A stretch of DNA of 64,000 bases from JBEVJK01 sp963791325 (GTDB lineage Bacteria > Pseudomonadota > Alphaproteobacteria > Rhizobiales > Rhizobiaceae). The number at the start of each line of letters is the position of its first letter. The first letter of the stretch is position 1. The stretch is from the NCBI GenBank assembly GCA_963791325.1, contig CAWBRU010000022.1:124001-188000 (forward strand), read 5' to 3'. The position numbers were made by a program, and so were the translations under genes. The notes beneath the pieces were generated by a model, which was not told where the DNA came from, did not search any database, and worked only from the letters and a program-made list of their open reading frames with translations. Below are positions 25,210-34,179 of the stretch, piece after piece.

Positions 25210-25238
25210 CGATATCACGCACGGTTTCGATAAACAAT

Positions 25239-25285
25239 GTACGATTTGGCGCGTTGACAGGCAATCTACAATCTGAAAACGTACA
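25239..25285. promoter_or_regulatory. Possible GntR operator pair in the divergent promoter
   Basis: TGTACG at 25239-25244 and CGTACA at 25280-25285 form a perfect 6-base inverted repeat extended by A/T-rich halves (GATTT, GAAAA). A -35-like TTGACA lies at 25254-25259. The position between gntR and the importer operon fits an operator, but there is no direct proof. Confidence 0.3.
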
Positions 25286-25387
25286 AAGAGCTCGAAGGGA
25301 TACATTGAACGCCCTGTCCGCGGCCGACGAGCAAGGGCCGCTCGCCTCGGTGCAGAGCGGCATGGGAGAGAAACCTGGAGGATACCT

Positions 25388-26869
25388 ATGACGAGGATTA
25401 CACTCGGCGGTGCCGTCCTGCGCGGCACGGTCTCCACTGCCTTGATGGCATCGCTGATATCGGCACCGGCGCTGGCTGCGTCGCCGGTCGACTTGAGCAA
25501 ATGGTCGCCGGAATATGTGCGCTCCATCGCGGGCACACAAGATTTTGATACGGCCGCCGATTGCGCCAAGGTCACGCCGCTCGACTATAAAGGGCGGCTG
25601 ACATTCTGGTATCAGGGCGTTTTCGAGGGCGACCCCGACCTCTTGCGCCAGTACTATAAGGATTTCTTCGAGACCTTCCGAAAAACCTATCCGAACATCC
25701 AGCTCGAGGAACAGGCCCTCACCTACAACGATCTCCTCGACAAGTTCCGCACCGCACTCCTCGGCAATGCAGCGCCGATGGCGGTTCGCCTGCAAATCCT
25801 GGGTGGCACCGAGTTTGCATCAAAAGGTTATCTGCAGCCGCTCAAACCCGAGGACGTAGGATATTCGACCGAAGATTTTTGGCCCGGGGCCATGAAAGCC
25901 GTGACCTGGGACGGCGTGAGCTACGGCATCCCAACCAACAACGAGACAATGGCGTTCATCTGGAATGCCGACGTCTTCAAGCGTGCAGGTCTCGATCCGG
26001 ACAAGGCTCCGGCAACTTGGGACGATGTCGTCAAATATTCCAAGCAGATCCACGATAAGCTCGGCATTGCCGGCTACGGCCTCGTGGCCCGCAAGAATGC
26101 TGGCAACACCCCCTACCGCTTCATGCCTCAGTTGTGGGCGTATGGCGGTGGCGTCTTCGACGAAGCTGCGGCGAGTCCGACCTACGAGAAAATCGAACTC
26201 GATAGTCCGCAGAGCAAGGCGGCGCTGCAAGCCTCATACGACATGTATGTTCGGGACAAGTCGGTTCCGGTTTCGGCACTCACCAACCAACAGGCCGACA
26301 ACCAGCCGCTGTTCCTCGCCGGCCAGCTCGGCATGATGATCTCGCACCCTTCCGACTACAACGTCATGCTCGACCTGCAGAAGAAGGCGACGGGCACCGA
26401 CAAGGACAAGGCGCAGACGGTCATCGACAACATGCGCTACGGCCTCATTCCAACTGGCCCCGACGGCAAGCGCGCAGTGGTCTTCGGCGGCTCGAACATT
26501 CACATCCTGAAGCCCGAATATGTCGAGGGCGGCAAGGTCGATGAGCCGGCTGCCAAGGCCATCATCTGCATGTGGACCAGCCCTGAATGGTCGCTGAAGA
26601 TGGCCTACGCCGGCTCGAACCCGGGCAATCTCAACGGCTTCAAGACCAAATGGATGAAGGAACGTCTGGACAGCATCAAGTTCCTGGATGTCACCACCTC
26701 GATGCTGCCATACGGCATCCCGTTCCCGGCGCTGCCGCAGTCCCCAGAGATCATGAACATCATCGTTCCGGACATGCTGCAGAATGCCCTCACCGGAGCG
26801 ATGACCGTCGACCAGGCGGCGGACGATGCGGCCAAGAAGGTGAAAGACCTGATGGGCGGTGGCCTCTAG
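25388..26869 (+). CDS. Carbohydrate ABC transporter substrate-binding protein
   Basis: A 493-residue periplasmic binding protein of the MalE/UgpB class (SBP_bac_1). The signal peptide covers about residues 1-30 (LMASLISAPALAAS). The mature protein has RLTFWYQGVFEGD at the start of the first lobe, VSYGIPTNNETMAFIWN, and WTSPEWSLKMA near the end. GGAGGATACCT precedes the ATG at 25388. It captures the substrate for the two permeases that follow. The association with four dehydratases suggests an acid sugar or related carbohydrate. A hairpin after the gene may keep its expression above that of the membrane subunits. Confidence 0.9.
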   Translation: MTRITLGGAVLRGTVSTALMASLISAPALAASPVDLSKWSPEYVRSIAGTQDFDTAADCAKVTPLDYKGRLTFWYQGVFEGDPDLLRQYYKDFFETFRKTYPNIQLEEQALTYNDLLDKFRTALLGNAAPMAVRLQILGGTEFASKGYLQPLKPEDVGYSTEDFWPGAMKAVTWDGVSYGIPTNNETMAFIWNADVFKRAGLDPDKAPATWDDVVKYSKQIHDKLGIAGYGLVARKNAGNTPYRFMPQLWAYGGGVFDEAAASPTYEKIELDSPQSKAALQASYDMYVRDKSVPVSALTNQQADNQPLFLAGQLGMMISHPSDYNVMLDLQKKATGTDKDKAQTVIDNMRYGLIPTGPDGKRAVVFGGSNIHILKPEYVEGGKVDEPAAKAIICMWTSPEWSLKMAYAGSNPGNLNGFKTKWMKERLDSIKFLDVTTSMLPYGIPFPALPQSPEIMNIIVPDMLQNALTGAMTVDQAADDAAKKVKDLMGGGL

Positions 26870-26892
26870 CCGAAGCCTGACCTGCGATCTTG

Positions 26893-26917
26893 CCGGTTGC
26901 GCCGCGGGCGCAGCCGG
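26893..26917 (+). terminator. Hairpin between binding protein and permease genes
   Basis: CCGGTTGCGCC (26893-26903) pairs with GGGCGCAGCCGG (26906-26917) with one mismatch. Such hairpins after binding-protein genes commonly stabilise the upstream part of the message or end a fraction of transcripts. Confidence 0.45.
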
Positions 26918-26946
26918 TTCGTTCCAAAGAATAAGGGCGCACCTAA

Positions 26947-27894
26947 GTGACGATCGTGACCGGCAAGGCCGGGGCTCGGCGAAGATTGCGACCGCTGCTG
27001 CGGAAGATTTGGGAGCATCGCGCTGACTACGCGTACGTGCTTCCTGCGATTGCCGTCATGCTCGTCGTCATCGCCTATCCGATCTACTACACGATCGAGC
27101 TGTCGTTCTTCAACACGCCGCCTGGCCTGCAGCTCCGGGACAAGATCTTCGTCGGCTTTGACAACTATACCTCTATTCTCACAAGTCCGGTGTTTTGGAA
27201 AGTCACCTCGAATACTCTTATCTGGACACTGGCATCCACCTTCATCTCATTCGTCCTGGGGTTTGCCAGCGCACTGGCGCTCCATCGCGAGTTTATCGGT
27301 CGGGGTCTGCTGCGTGCCATCCTGATCGTTCCGTGGGTGATCAGTGCGGTCGCCGCGTCCTATATCTGGAAGTGGATCTACCATTCGGACTTTGGGATCA
27401 TCGGGGCGGTGCTGGTCGGCCTCGGATTGGCCGACCGGCCGCCGAATTTCATCGACAGCGTCAGCACGGTGCTGCCCTCCCTGATCGTCGTCAATATCTG
27501 GCGGGAGTTTCCGTTCGCCATGATCATGATGATGGCCGGGCTGCAGACTGTCCCCGACCAGTTGCTGCGCGCTGCAAAAGTCGACGGAGCCAATGCATGG
27601 CAGCGCTTCTGGCACGTCACTTTCCCGCACTTAAGAAACGTCTCGACCGTCACGATCCTGCTGCTGGCAGTAGCCAATTTCAATTCGTTCGTCATCCCTT
27701 GGATCATGACCGGCGGGGGGCCATCGAACGCATCGCATATCTGGATCACCCAAATCTATGAGCTCGCCTTCGGACGCCAGCGCTGGGGGGTCGCATCCGC
27801 GTATTCGGTGCTTCTTTTCCTCATCTTGATGACGCTCGGCTACTTCTACGTCCGTGCGCTAAGCGGCAACGAGCGGAAGGACGGAAGCGCATGA
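26947..27894 (+). CDS. ABC transporter permease, MalF type
   Basis: A 315-residue inner-membrane protein with six predicted helices, beginning with a cytoplasmic tail and the helix AYVLPAIAVMLVVIAYPIYYTIELSF. The EAA loop that contacts the ATPase is visible as QLLRAAKVDGANAWQRFWHVTFPHL. It starts at a GTG at 26947 and overlaps the next permease by 4 bases (ATGA). It forms the translocation channel with the downstream subunit. Confidence 0.9.
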   Translation: MTIVTGKAGARRRLRPLLRKIWEHRADYAYVLPAIAVMLVVIAYPIYYTIELSFFNTPPGLQLRDKIFVGFDNYTSILTSPVFWKVTSNTLIWTLASTFISFVLGFASALALHREFIGRGLLRAILIVPWVISAVAASYIWKWIYHSDFGIIGAVLVGLGLADRPPNFIDSVSTVLPSLIVVNIWREFPFAMIMMMAGLQTVPDQLLRAAKVDGANAWQRFWHVTFPHLRNVSTVTILLLAVANFNSFVIPWIMTGGGPSNASHIWITQIYELAFGRQRWGVASAYSVLLFLILMTLGYFYVRALSGNERKDGSA

Positions 27895-28781
27895 GCACGA
27901 TTGCCGAGACCGCCCGTCGGGGTCAGGCGCGTCGACGGACGAGCATCGACGGATGGCGGTGGAGCGGGCGAATCTTCCTCCTCTTCCTGCTCCTCTACAC
28001 CGCGTTGCCGATGATCTGGATGCTGCTCACCTCGATCAAGTCGGGCTTTGCGGCGATGCAATTCCCGCCGCAATGGTGGCCTGACCAGCCGACCCTTGCC
28101 AGCTACAGGAAGCTGCTCGATCCGCAGAACAGCGTCGGCCAGGACTTCCTCCGCTTCTTCTGGAACAGCCTTTTCGTCTCGACCGCCACGACCATCCTTT
28201 CGGTGATCGTAGCGGTTCCTGCGGCCTACGCGTTTTCGCGCTTCACCTTCCCGGGCCGAAACTTTCTGTTCTTCGCCGTCTTGCTCCGCAATATGTTCCC
28301 GGCGGTGATCTTTCTGGTCCCGCTGTTCATCCTCATGCGCGCGATCGGGCTGGTGAATACGCATGGGTCGCTCATTCTTACCTACCTGACATTCGGCCTG
28401 CCGCTGGCAATCTGGCTTCTCAAGGGCTTCTACGACAACATCCCGGTGCAGCTCGAGCAGGCGGCGCGCATCGACGGGGCGACGCGGTTCCAGGCCTTTG
28501 TCCTGATCGTGATGCCGCTCTCGGCTCCAGGGATCATCGCGACGGCGATTTATTCCTTCATCGGCGCGTGGAACGAGTACATCTACGCATACACCTTTCT
28601 CTCCAAGAACGAGCAGCTCACATTGCCGGTCGGCATCCAGCGCTTCTTCTCGGAAAATACGACGGACTTCCCGGGTCTGATGGCTGCCAGCTTTATGATG
28701 AGCGTGCCTGTCGTGGTTCTGTTCCTCGTTCTGCAACGCTACTTCGTGCGCGCCCTCACAGAAGGCGCGGTTAAGCACTAG
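27891..28781 (+). CDS. ABC transporter permease, MalG type
   Basis: A 296-residue inner-membrane protein of the MalG group with six predicted helices, beginning FLLFLLLYTALPMIWMLLTSIK. The EAA loop reads LEQAARIDGATRFQAFVLIVMPLSAPG. It overlaps the MalF-type gene by 4 bases and is followed 10 bases later by the ATPase gene, showing a tight operon. It is the second half of the channel. Confidence 0.9.
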   Translation: MSTIAETARRGQARRRTSIDGWRWSGRIFLLFLLLYTALPMIWMLLTSIKSGFAAMQFPPQWWPDQPTLASYRKLLDPQNSVGQDFLRFFWNSLFVSTATTILSVIVAVPAAYAFSRFTFPGRNFLFFAVLLRNMFPAVIFLVPLFILMRAIGLVNTHGSLILTYLTFGLPLAIWLLKGFYDNIPVQLEQAARIDGATRFQAFVLIVMPLSAPGIIATAIYSFIGAWNEYIYAYTFLSKNEQLTLPVGIQRFFSENTTDFPGLMAASFMMSVPVVVLFLVLQRYFVRALTEGAVKH

Positions 28782-28791
28782 GGAGTTGCCG

Positions 28792-29889
28792 ATGGCCCAC
28801 GTGGTCCTCAAAGATCTCGTCAAGACCTATGGCAGCTTCAAAGCCGTCAACGAGGTTTCGCTGACGGTCAATGACGGCGAGTTCGTCGCGCTCGTCGGCC
28901 CTTCAGGCTGCGGCAAGACGACAACGCTCAACCTCATCGCGGGCCTGATTCCGATTACATCGGGCGACATCGTCATCGGCGACCAGGTGGTCAACGACCT
29001 CGACCCGAAGGACCGCGACATCGCAATGGTGTTCCAAAACTACGCGCTCTATCCGCAAAAATCGGTCTATATGAACCTCGCCTTCCCGCTGCAAATGCGC
29101 AAGCTGCCCAAGGGCGAGATCGACAAAAAGGTCAGGGAAGCGGCGCGGGTGCTGGACATGACGCGGCTGCTCGATCGAAAGCCGCGCGAACTCTCGGGCG
29201 GGCAACAGCAGCGCGTCGCTCTGGGCCGGGCCCTCGTTCGAGATCCGGCGGTATTCCTGATGGACGAACCGCTCTCCAATCTCGACGCAAAGCTGCGCGT
29301 GCAGATGCGGTCCGAAATCAAAAGGTTCCATCAGGACCTGAAGGCGACGATCATCTATGTAACGCACGATCAGCTCGAGGCCGTGACCATGGCAGATAGG
29401 ATGGCGGTGATGAACGGCGGCTATCTGCAGCAATATGATTCACCGGCGCAAGTTTTCGCACATCCCGCCAACATGTTCGTCGCGAGCTTCGTCGGCAGCC
29501 CGGCCATGAGCCTCATTCCGCTGGAGGCATCGACGGCCGACGGCGGCACGGTTCTGACGAGCGCGGAAGGCTGGGGGCTTGAGCTGTCGCAACTCAATGC
29601 GCGCAAAGTCCAGAGAGCGGCGTCCAAGAAGCTCGTGCTCGGTGCGCGACATTCGACGATCAAGCTGCACAAGAGCGCGGTCCCCGGCGCCATTCCGGCT
29701 AAGGCTTATACGGTGGAACCAACCGGAGATGTCACCTTCGTGCAAGCGTTCCTCTCCGGCGCCATCGTCAACATCAGCGTGGGTCCCGACATCGTCGTCG
29801 TACCCGACGAGCAGATCTGGCTCGAGTTCGACCAGGAACGCATCCATCTGTTCGACGGCGAAACGGAGATGGCCCTCGAAGCCAACTGA
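28792..29889 (+). CDS. ABC transporter ATPase, MalK/UgpC type
   Basis: The 365-residue ATPase drives the importer encoded just upstream. Motifs are GPSGCGKTT (Walker A), FQNYALYPQKSVYMN (Q-loop), LSGGQQQRVALGRA (signature), AVFLMDEPLSNLD (Walker B) and VTHDQLEAVTMA (switch). A C-terminal regulatory OB domain (VGSPAMSLIP, LGARHSTIKL) completes it. GGGAG lies 7 bases before the ATG at 28792, which is preferred over a TTG two codons upstream. Confidence 0.9.
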   Translation: MAHVVLKDLVKTYGSFKAVNEVSLTVNDGEFVALVGPSGCGKTTTLNLIAGLIPITSGDIVIGDQVVNDLDPKDRDIAMVFQNYALYPQKSVYMNLAFPLQMRKLPKGEIDKKVREAARVLDMTRLLDRKPRELSGGQQQRVALGRALVRDPAVFLMDEPLSNLDAKLRVQMRSEIKRFHQDLKATIIYVTHDQLEAVTMADRMAVMNGGYLQQYDSPAQVFAHPANMFVASFVGSPAMSLIPLEASTADGGTVLTSAEGWGLELSQLNARKVQRAASKKLVLGARHSTIKLHKSAVPGAIPAKAYTVEPTGDVTFVQAFLSGAIVNISVGPDIVVVPDEQIWLEFDQERIHLFDGETEMALEAN

Positions 29890-29921
29890 GACCAAGGCGG
29901 ATGCGTGTGGAACGACGGTGA

Positions 29922-31085
29922 ATGACCACGAAACTTAAGATCACCGCGATCAAGCCCTATCCGGTGTGGGTAGGAACCCGCAACCAGATGCTCGTCAAGG
30001 TCGAGACCGACCAGGGCGTTTCCGGCTGGGGCGAGAGCGGATTGAGCGGTCGCGAGAAGGCCGTGGCCGGCGCGATCGAGCACTATCGCGAGTTTCTCAT
30101 CGGCCGCGACCCGATGCAGATCGGCCGGATCTGGCAGGACGTCTATCGCAGCCAGTATTTCGAAGGCGGGCGCGTTCTGCAGGCGGCGATTTCCGCCATC
30201 GACATCGCCCTTCACGACATCAAGGGCCAGGCGCTGGGGGTGCCCGTCTACGACCTGCTCGGCGGCAAGCAGCGCGACCGCATCCCCACCTTCGCATCGA
30301 CCGGAGACGATGCCGAGGGCGATGCCGCCATCGAACGCGCCCGCGAACTGCGCGCCCAGGGATGGCAGGCGATCCGCTTCTTCCCCATCGGGCAAAGCAG
30401 CAAGGACATCTTCGAGCCGCGCGAGTCGATAGGCGCGACGGCCAGCATGCTCAACAGGGCGCGCCAGGCCCTGGACGACGACGTCGTCCTCGGCATCGAT
30501 TATCATCATCGGCTGTCGGTGGCCGAGGCGGCGAGCTTTTGCAGCAAGCTCGGCCGCGGCGTGGTTGATTTCCTCGAGGAGCCGATACGGGACGAGACAC
30601 CCGAGGCCTATGAATTGTTGCGCAAGATGACCGACATCCCTTTCGCCATTGGCGAGGAATTTGCCAGCAAGTGGCAATTCCTGCCCTACATTGAGCGCGG
30701 CATCCATCAGTTCAACCGGCTCGATGTCTGCAATGTCGGCGGTCTCACCGAGGCGATGAAGGTCGCGGGTTGGAGCGAAGCACACTATGTCGACCTGATG
30801 CCGCACAATCCCCTTGGTCCGGTGTGCACCGCCGCGACCATCCATTTCGCCGCCGCGGTGCCGAACTTCGCTTGGCTCGAGACCAGGGCGCCGGAGAGCA
30901 AGCTGGGCTTCGACAATTCCGAATTCTTCCCGGTGCGACCACAGCTCGATGGCTGCGACTATCCGGTCAGCGACCAGCCGGGGCTGGGCATCGAGATCAA
31001 CGAGGCGGCGATCCAGGTGGAGAGTTTCCGCTTCTGGGAGGCGCCTCACCTCAGGCGCCGCGACGGTTCTGTGACCAATTGGTAG
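29922..31085 (+). CDS. Enolase-superfamily dehydratase, galactonate-dehydratase-like
   Basis: The 387-residue protein is the fourth mandelate-racemase-type enzyme of this region. It has VSGWGESGLSGREKAV, IDIALHDIKGQALGVPVYDLLGGKQRD, metal ligands Asp193 (LGIDYHHR), Glu219 or 220 (FLEEPIRDE) and Glu245 or 246 (AIGEEFAS), and a catalytic His295 in LMPHNPLGPVC. PHNPLGP is characteristic of the D-galactonate dehydratase group. It lies 32 bases after the ATPase gene, in the transporter operon, so it probably acts on the imported compound first. It differs clearly from the three members on the other strand. Confidence 0.88.
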   Translation: MTTKLKITAIKPYPVWVGTRNQMLVKVETDQGVSGWGESGLSGREKAVAGAIEHYREFLIGRDPMQIGRIWQDVYRSQYFEGGRVLQAAISAIDIALHDIKGQALGVPVYDLLGGKQRDRIPTFASTGDDAEGDAAIERARELRAQGWQAIRFFPIGQSSKDIFEPRESIGATASMLNRARQALDDDVVLGIDYHHRLSVAEAASFCSKLGRGVVDFLEEPIRDETPEAYELLRKMTDIPFAIGEEFASKWQFLPYIERGIHQFNRLDVCNVGGLTEAMKVAGWSEAHYVDLMPHNPLGPVCTAATIHFAAAVPNFAWLETRAPESKLGFDNSEFFPVRPQLDGCDYPVSDQPGLGIEINEAAIQVESFRFWEAPHLRRRDGSVTNW

Positions 31086-31108
31086 CTCGATTTCAACCGG
31101 AGTCCATC

Positions 31109-31858
31109 ATGACGAATACCCCCGCCATCACGCGGCCATCCAAAGACCTGATCGACGCACTGAGGGAGATCGGGGCCGCCACGGTTGCGGGCACGCTGGG
31201 CCACATGGGCTTCCGCAATCCGCACATGGTTGGCCCGGTGGCGCAGAACCACGGGAAGTCGATCGTCGGACCGGCGCTGACGCTGCAGTTCATGCCGCAG
31301 CGGCCGGACCTCTTCACCGAGGGAGAATATGCCGATCCCGAGACGCAACTGCACCGGCACGTGCTCTACCATGCGCAGGCAGGCGATGTGGTCGTGGTCG
31401 ACGCGCGCGGCGACATGAGCTCGGGCGTCTTCGGCGATATGATGTCGACATATTTCAAAGGCAGAGGGGGCGCCGGCATCGTTATCGATGGATGCATGCG
31501 CGATCGGCCGAATGTCGAGAAGCTCGATCTTCCTCTGTGGCTGCGCGGCTGGACGCCCAACTACCATGTGCAGACCGGCATCTATCCAAACGCCGTCAAC
31601 GTTCCGATTGCGTGCGGCGGCGTCACCGTGATCCCCGGCGATATTATCGTGGCCGACGATGACGGGGTGGTGGTGGTTCCCGTTGCAATGGCCGCGCAGG
31701 TCATCGAGGAATTGAAGAAGCATCACGATTGGGAAGAGTTCTCGCGCGAGAGGCTCATGCAGGGCGCCCCGTTGCAGCGCTACTATCCGCTGCATGACGA
31801 TGCCCGCGGGGAGTACGAGGAGTGGTGCAAAACGAACCGCTTGAAGAACCCAACCTAA
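31109..31858 (+). CDS. RraA-like aldolase/decarboxylase family protein
   Basis: A 249-residue protein of the RraA/HMG-aldolase fold (4-hydroxy-4-methyl-2-oxoglutarate aldolase and relatives). Motifs are DVVVVDARGDMSSGVFGDMM, VIDGCMRDRPNVEKLDLPLW (the conserved R-D that binds substrate and metal) and VTVIPGDIIVADDDGVVVVP. In catabolic operons this family often splits or decarboxylates a keto acid, fitting a step after dehydration. The true ATG is at 31109, 23 bases after the dehydratase; a longer open frame upstream is a shadow. It is the last gene of the operon. Confidence 0.82.
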   Translation: MTNTPAITRPSKDLIDALREIGAATVAGTLGHMGFRNPHMVGPVAQNHGKSIVGPALTLQFMPQRPDLFTEGEYADPETQLHRHVLYHAQAGDVVVVDARGDMSSGVFGDMMSTYFKGRGGAGIVIDGCMRDRPNVEKLDLPLWLRGWTPNYHVQTGIYPNAVNVPIACGGVTVIPGDIIVADDDGVVVVPVAMAAQVIEELKKHHDWEEFSRERLMQGAPLQRYYPLHDDARGEYEEWCKTNRLKNPT

Positions 31859-32108
31859 GCATGGCTCACCACTGCGGCGGGCGGCAGACCCTCTGGGAAG
31901 GTAGAGACCGCCGACAGCAAGCTCGTCAACCGCGGCCGCGATCCAGCGGCTGTGAGCGTGATCGGGGGTCGCCAGGCAGTGTGGCAACGTGAGCCGCAAT
32001 CGGAAACGACCCGGGAGGTTCTTGCTGGCCTCGTTGAGCGGGCTAAGCGACTTCCATTTTTCGGCGGGTGCTGGTTTAAAGCCAGCCGTCACCCTTTCGT
32101 CCGGGAAT

Positions 32109-33083
32109 TCATGGCTTCTGCCGGGTGAGGCGCTCAACAGCGTCGACGATCAGGTCGGCGAATTTCGGATGGTCGAGCTTCATCGCGACGGTGTGGCGGA
32201 AGTCGATCTGCTCGCTCGCCGTGCCGCCGAAATGGTGCATGCCGCCCATCTTCTCGAAATTGCAAACCATCATCCCCTTGGTCCACCGGCCGGCAACCTC
32301 GACGCGGATATCGGCCTTCTCGGTGGTGAACACGCTCGGGTCGATCATCGCCGCGACGCAGCATGCGTCATGGACCGCAGGATGCTCGATCTGCAGCAGG
32401 CCCCCATGCGTGGTCGCGATGAACTCCCAGACATCGAGGATGAACTTGCTGATCGGGCCGCCGACGGCGCGCACTCTCTCTTGAAGTTCCGGGGTGGCTT
32501 GCGCCTGGTGCGTGAGGTCAAGTCCCACCATGGTGACGTCCCAATCGGCACGGAACACCACGTCGGCGGCCTCTGGGTCGGCATAAACGTTGAACTCCGC
32601 TGCGGGCGTGATGTTGCCGCGCGTGTAGCTTCCCCCCATCGCGACGACCCCCTTGACCCGCTCGACGATGCGCGGTTCCTTGCGGATGGCGAGTGCGATG
32701 TTGGTGTAGGGACCGACCGGCACCAGCGTGACGGTTTTCGGCTCGTTCGCCATGACGGTGTCGATGATGAAGTCGACGGCGTGCCGCTTGTCGAGCTCGA
32801 ACGAGGCGGGCGGCAGCACGGGGCCGTCGAGCCCGGTGTCGCCGTGGATCTCGACGGCCAGCACCTGGTCGATGATCAGCGGGCCGGGAGAGCCCTTCGC
32901 GACCGGCACTCTGATGCCGTATGCGGTGCACACGGCCAGCGCATTGCGTGTGGTGTTCTCGACGTTATGGTTGCCCGAAACCGTGGTGATGCCGAGAAGA
33001 TCGATCTTTGGGTTGCCTGCCGCAAGCAGGATGGCAATAGCGTCATCGTGCCCGGGGTCGCAGTCCAGTATGATCTTTTCCAT
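32109..33083 (-). CDS. Inosine-uridine preferring nucleoside hydrolase family protein
   Basis: A 324-residue nucleoside hydrolase that would cleave the N-glycosidic bond of a ribonucleoside. The calcium site appears as LDCDPGHDDAIAI at the N-terminus. Other family blocks are TTVSGNHNVENTTRNAL, VPVGPYTNIALAI, VAMGGSYTRGN, FNVYADPEAADVVF and the C-terminal active-site EHPAVHDACCVA. The ATG at 33083 is chosen; a GTG at 33095 is possible. It faces the AroE-like gene. It may act on a modified nucleoside or another N-glycoside. Confidence 0.9.
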   Translation of the reverse strand: MEKIILDCDPGHDDAIAILLAAGNPKIDLLGITTVSGNHNVENTTRNALAVCTAYGIRVPVAKGSPGPLIIDQVLAVEIHGDTGLDGPVLPPASFELDKRHAVDFIIDTVMANEPKTVTLVPVGPYTNIALAIRKEPRIVERVKGVVAMGGSYTRGNITPAAEFNVYADPEAADVVFRADWDVTMVGLDLTHQAQATPELQERVRAVGGPISKFILDVWEFIATTHGGLLQIEHPAVHDACCVAAMIDPSVFTTEKADIRVEVAGRWTKGMMVCNFEKMGGMHHFGGTASEQIDFRHTVAMKLDHPKFADLIVDAVERLTRQKP

Positions 33084-33272
33084 GGCCTTGGGCACCTTTT
33101 CTGTCGGGCGATCCTGTCAGAATGTGACGTTCATGTTTGTTGTCGACAAGCCTTGAGCTGAGGATGACGCGCGTCTCGGTTTGACGAATGCCCCCGCGGG
33201 GTCGGCAGCGTGCGTGTCCCCACCGATGGTGGCGCAGCGCAGATCGTCTCGATAATCACCGGAGGAAGAGCA

Positions 33273-34133
33273 ATGGCGCCCAATTTTCTGAGTGAGCTTA
33301 CCGGCTCCTTCGCCATGCCGGCGGCGGAAAACCCGACCGTGGCAATGATCGAGGCCGCTTATCGCCATCATCAGCTCGACTGGCGCTACATCAACTGCGA
33401 GGTCACGCCCGAGAACCTTGCCGCCGCCGTCGCCGGAGCGCGCGCCATGAACTGGGCAGGGTTCAATTGTTCGCTGCCTCACAAGGTCGCGGTCATTCGC
33501 CATCTCGACGGCCTGGGCGAGTTGGCCAGCATCATGGGCGCTGTGAATTGCGTGGTGCGCCGGGGAACCTCCTACATCGGCGAGAACACCGACGGCAAAG
33601 GCTTCCTCGCCTCGCTTCGCGAGGTCGTCGATCCCGCCGGACGCTCGGTCGTGATGTTCGGGGCTGGCGGTGCGGCACGCGCCATCGGGGTGGAACTCGC
33701 CTTGGCAGGGGCCGCGTCGATTACCGTTGTCAATCGCGATCCGATCCGCGGGAAAACAGTCGTCGACCTGCTCAACGAGAAGACCGCCGCCAAGGCCGAG
33801 CTCGTCGAATGGTCGATGACCTATCCCGTGCCGGCCGCTGCCGAGATCGTCGTGAATGCCACCTCTGTCGGCCTCTTTCCAGACGTCGACGCGCAGCTTG
33901 ATCTCGACTTCGAGACCCTCGGTCCCGGCATGCTCGTCGCAGACGTGATTCCCAATCCGCCGAGAACACGGTTGATCCGTGAGGCGGAGAAGCGCGGCTG
34001 CAAGGTTCTTGATGGGTTGGGGATGCTGGTTAACCAAGGCGTGATCGGCGTCAAATATTGGACCGGCGTCGACGTCGACGCCGCAGTGATGCGTCGAACC
34101 CTTCTTGATTTGTTCGAGCCGGAATCCAGCTAG
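33273..34133 (+). CDS. Shikimate-dehydrogenase-like protein (AroE family, atypical)
   Basis: The 286-residue protein has the AroE fold: substrate lysine in FNCSLPHKVAV, NTDGKGFL, nucleotide-binding GAGGAARAIG and a C-terminal LGMLVNQGVIGVKYWTG. GGAGGAAGAG before the ATG at 33273 decides the start. Two features are odd. The usual N-terminal H-S-x-S segment that binds the shikimate carboxylate is replaced by SFAMPAAENPTVAM. After strand 2 it has VVNRDPIRGK, where NADP-specific AroE proteins have NRT, suggesting use of NAD. I infer a catabolic dehydrogenase for a shikimate- or quinate-like compound rather than the biosynthetic enzyme. Confidence 0.8.
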   Translation: MAPNFLSELTGSFAMPAAENPTVAMIEAAYRHHQLDWRYINCEVTPENLAAAVAGARAMNWAGFNCSLPHKVAVIRHLDGLGELASIMGAVNCVVRRGTSYIGENTDGKGFLASLREVVDPAGRSVVMFGAGGAARAIGVELALAGAASITVVNRDPIRGKTVVDLLNEKTAAKAELVEWSMTYPVPAAAEIVVNATSVGLFPDVDAQLDLDFETLGPGMLVADVIPNPPRTRLIREAEKRGCKVLDGLGMLVNQGVIGVKYWTGVDVDAAVMRRTLLDLFEPESS

Positions 34134-34179
34134 TCGCAGGACCTCTTGGCGAACCGCCCTCAAGCGGCTGGAGATATTG

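Noticed and set aside
31859..32108. Plus-strand stretch reading ETTREVLAGLVER, resembling the N-terminus of RecD-like helicases of rhizobia
   Set aside because: The match is short, has no continuation and rests on weak memory. The 250 bases are better left unassigned.
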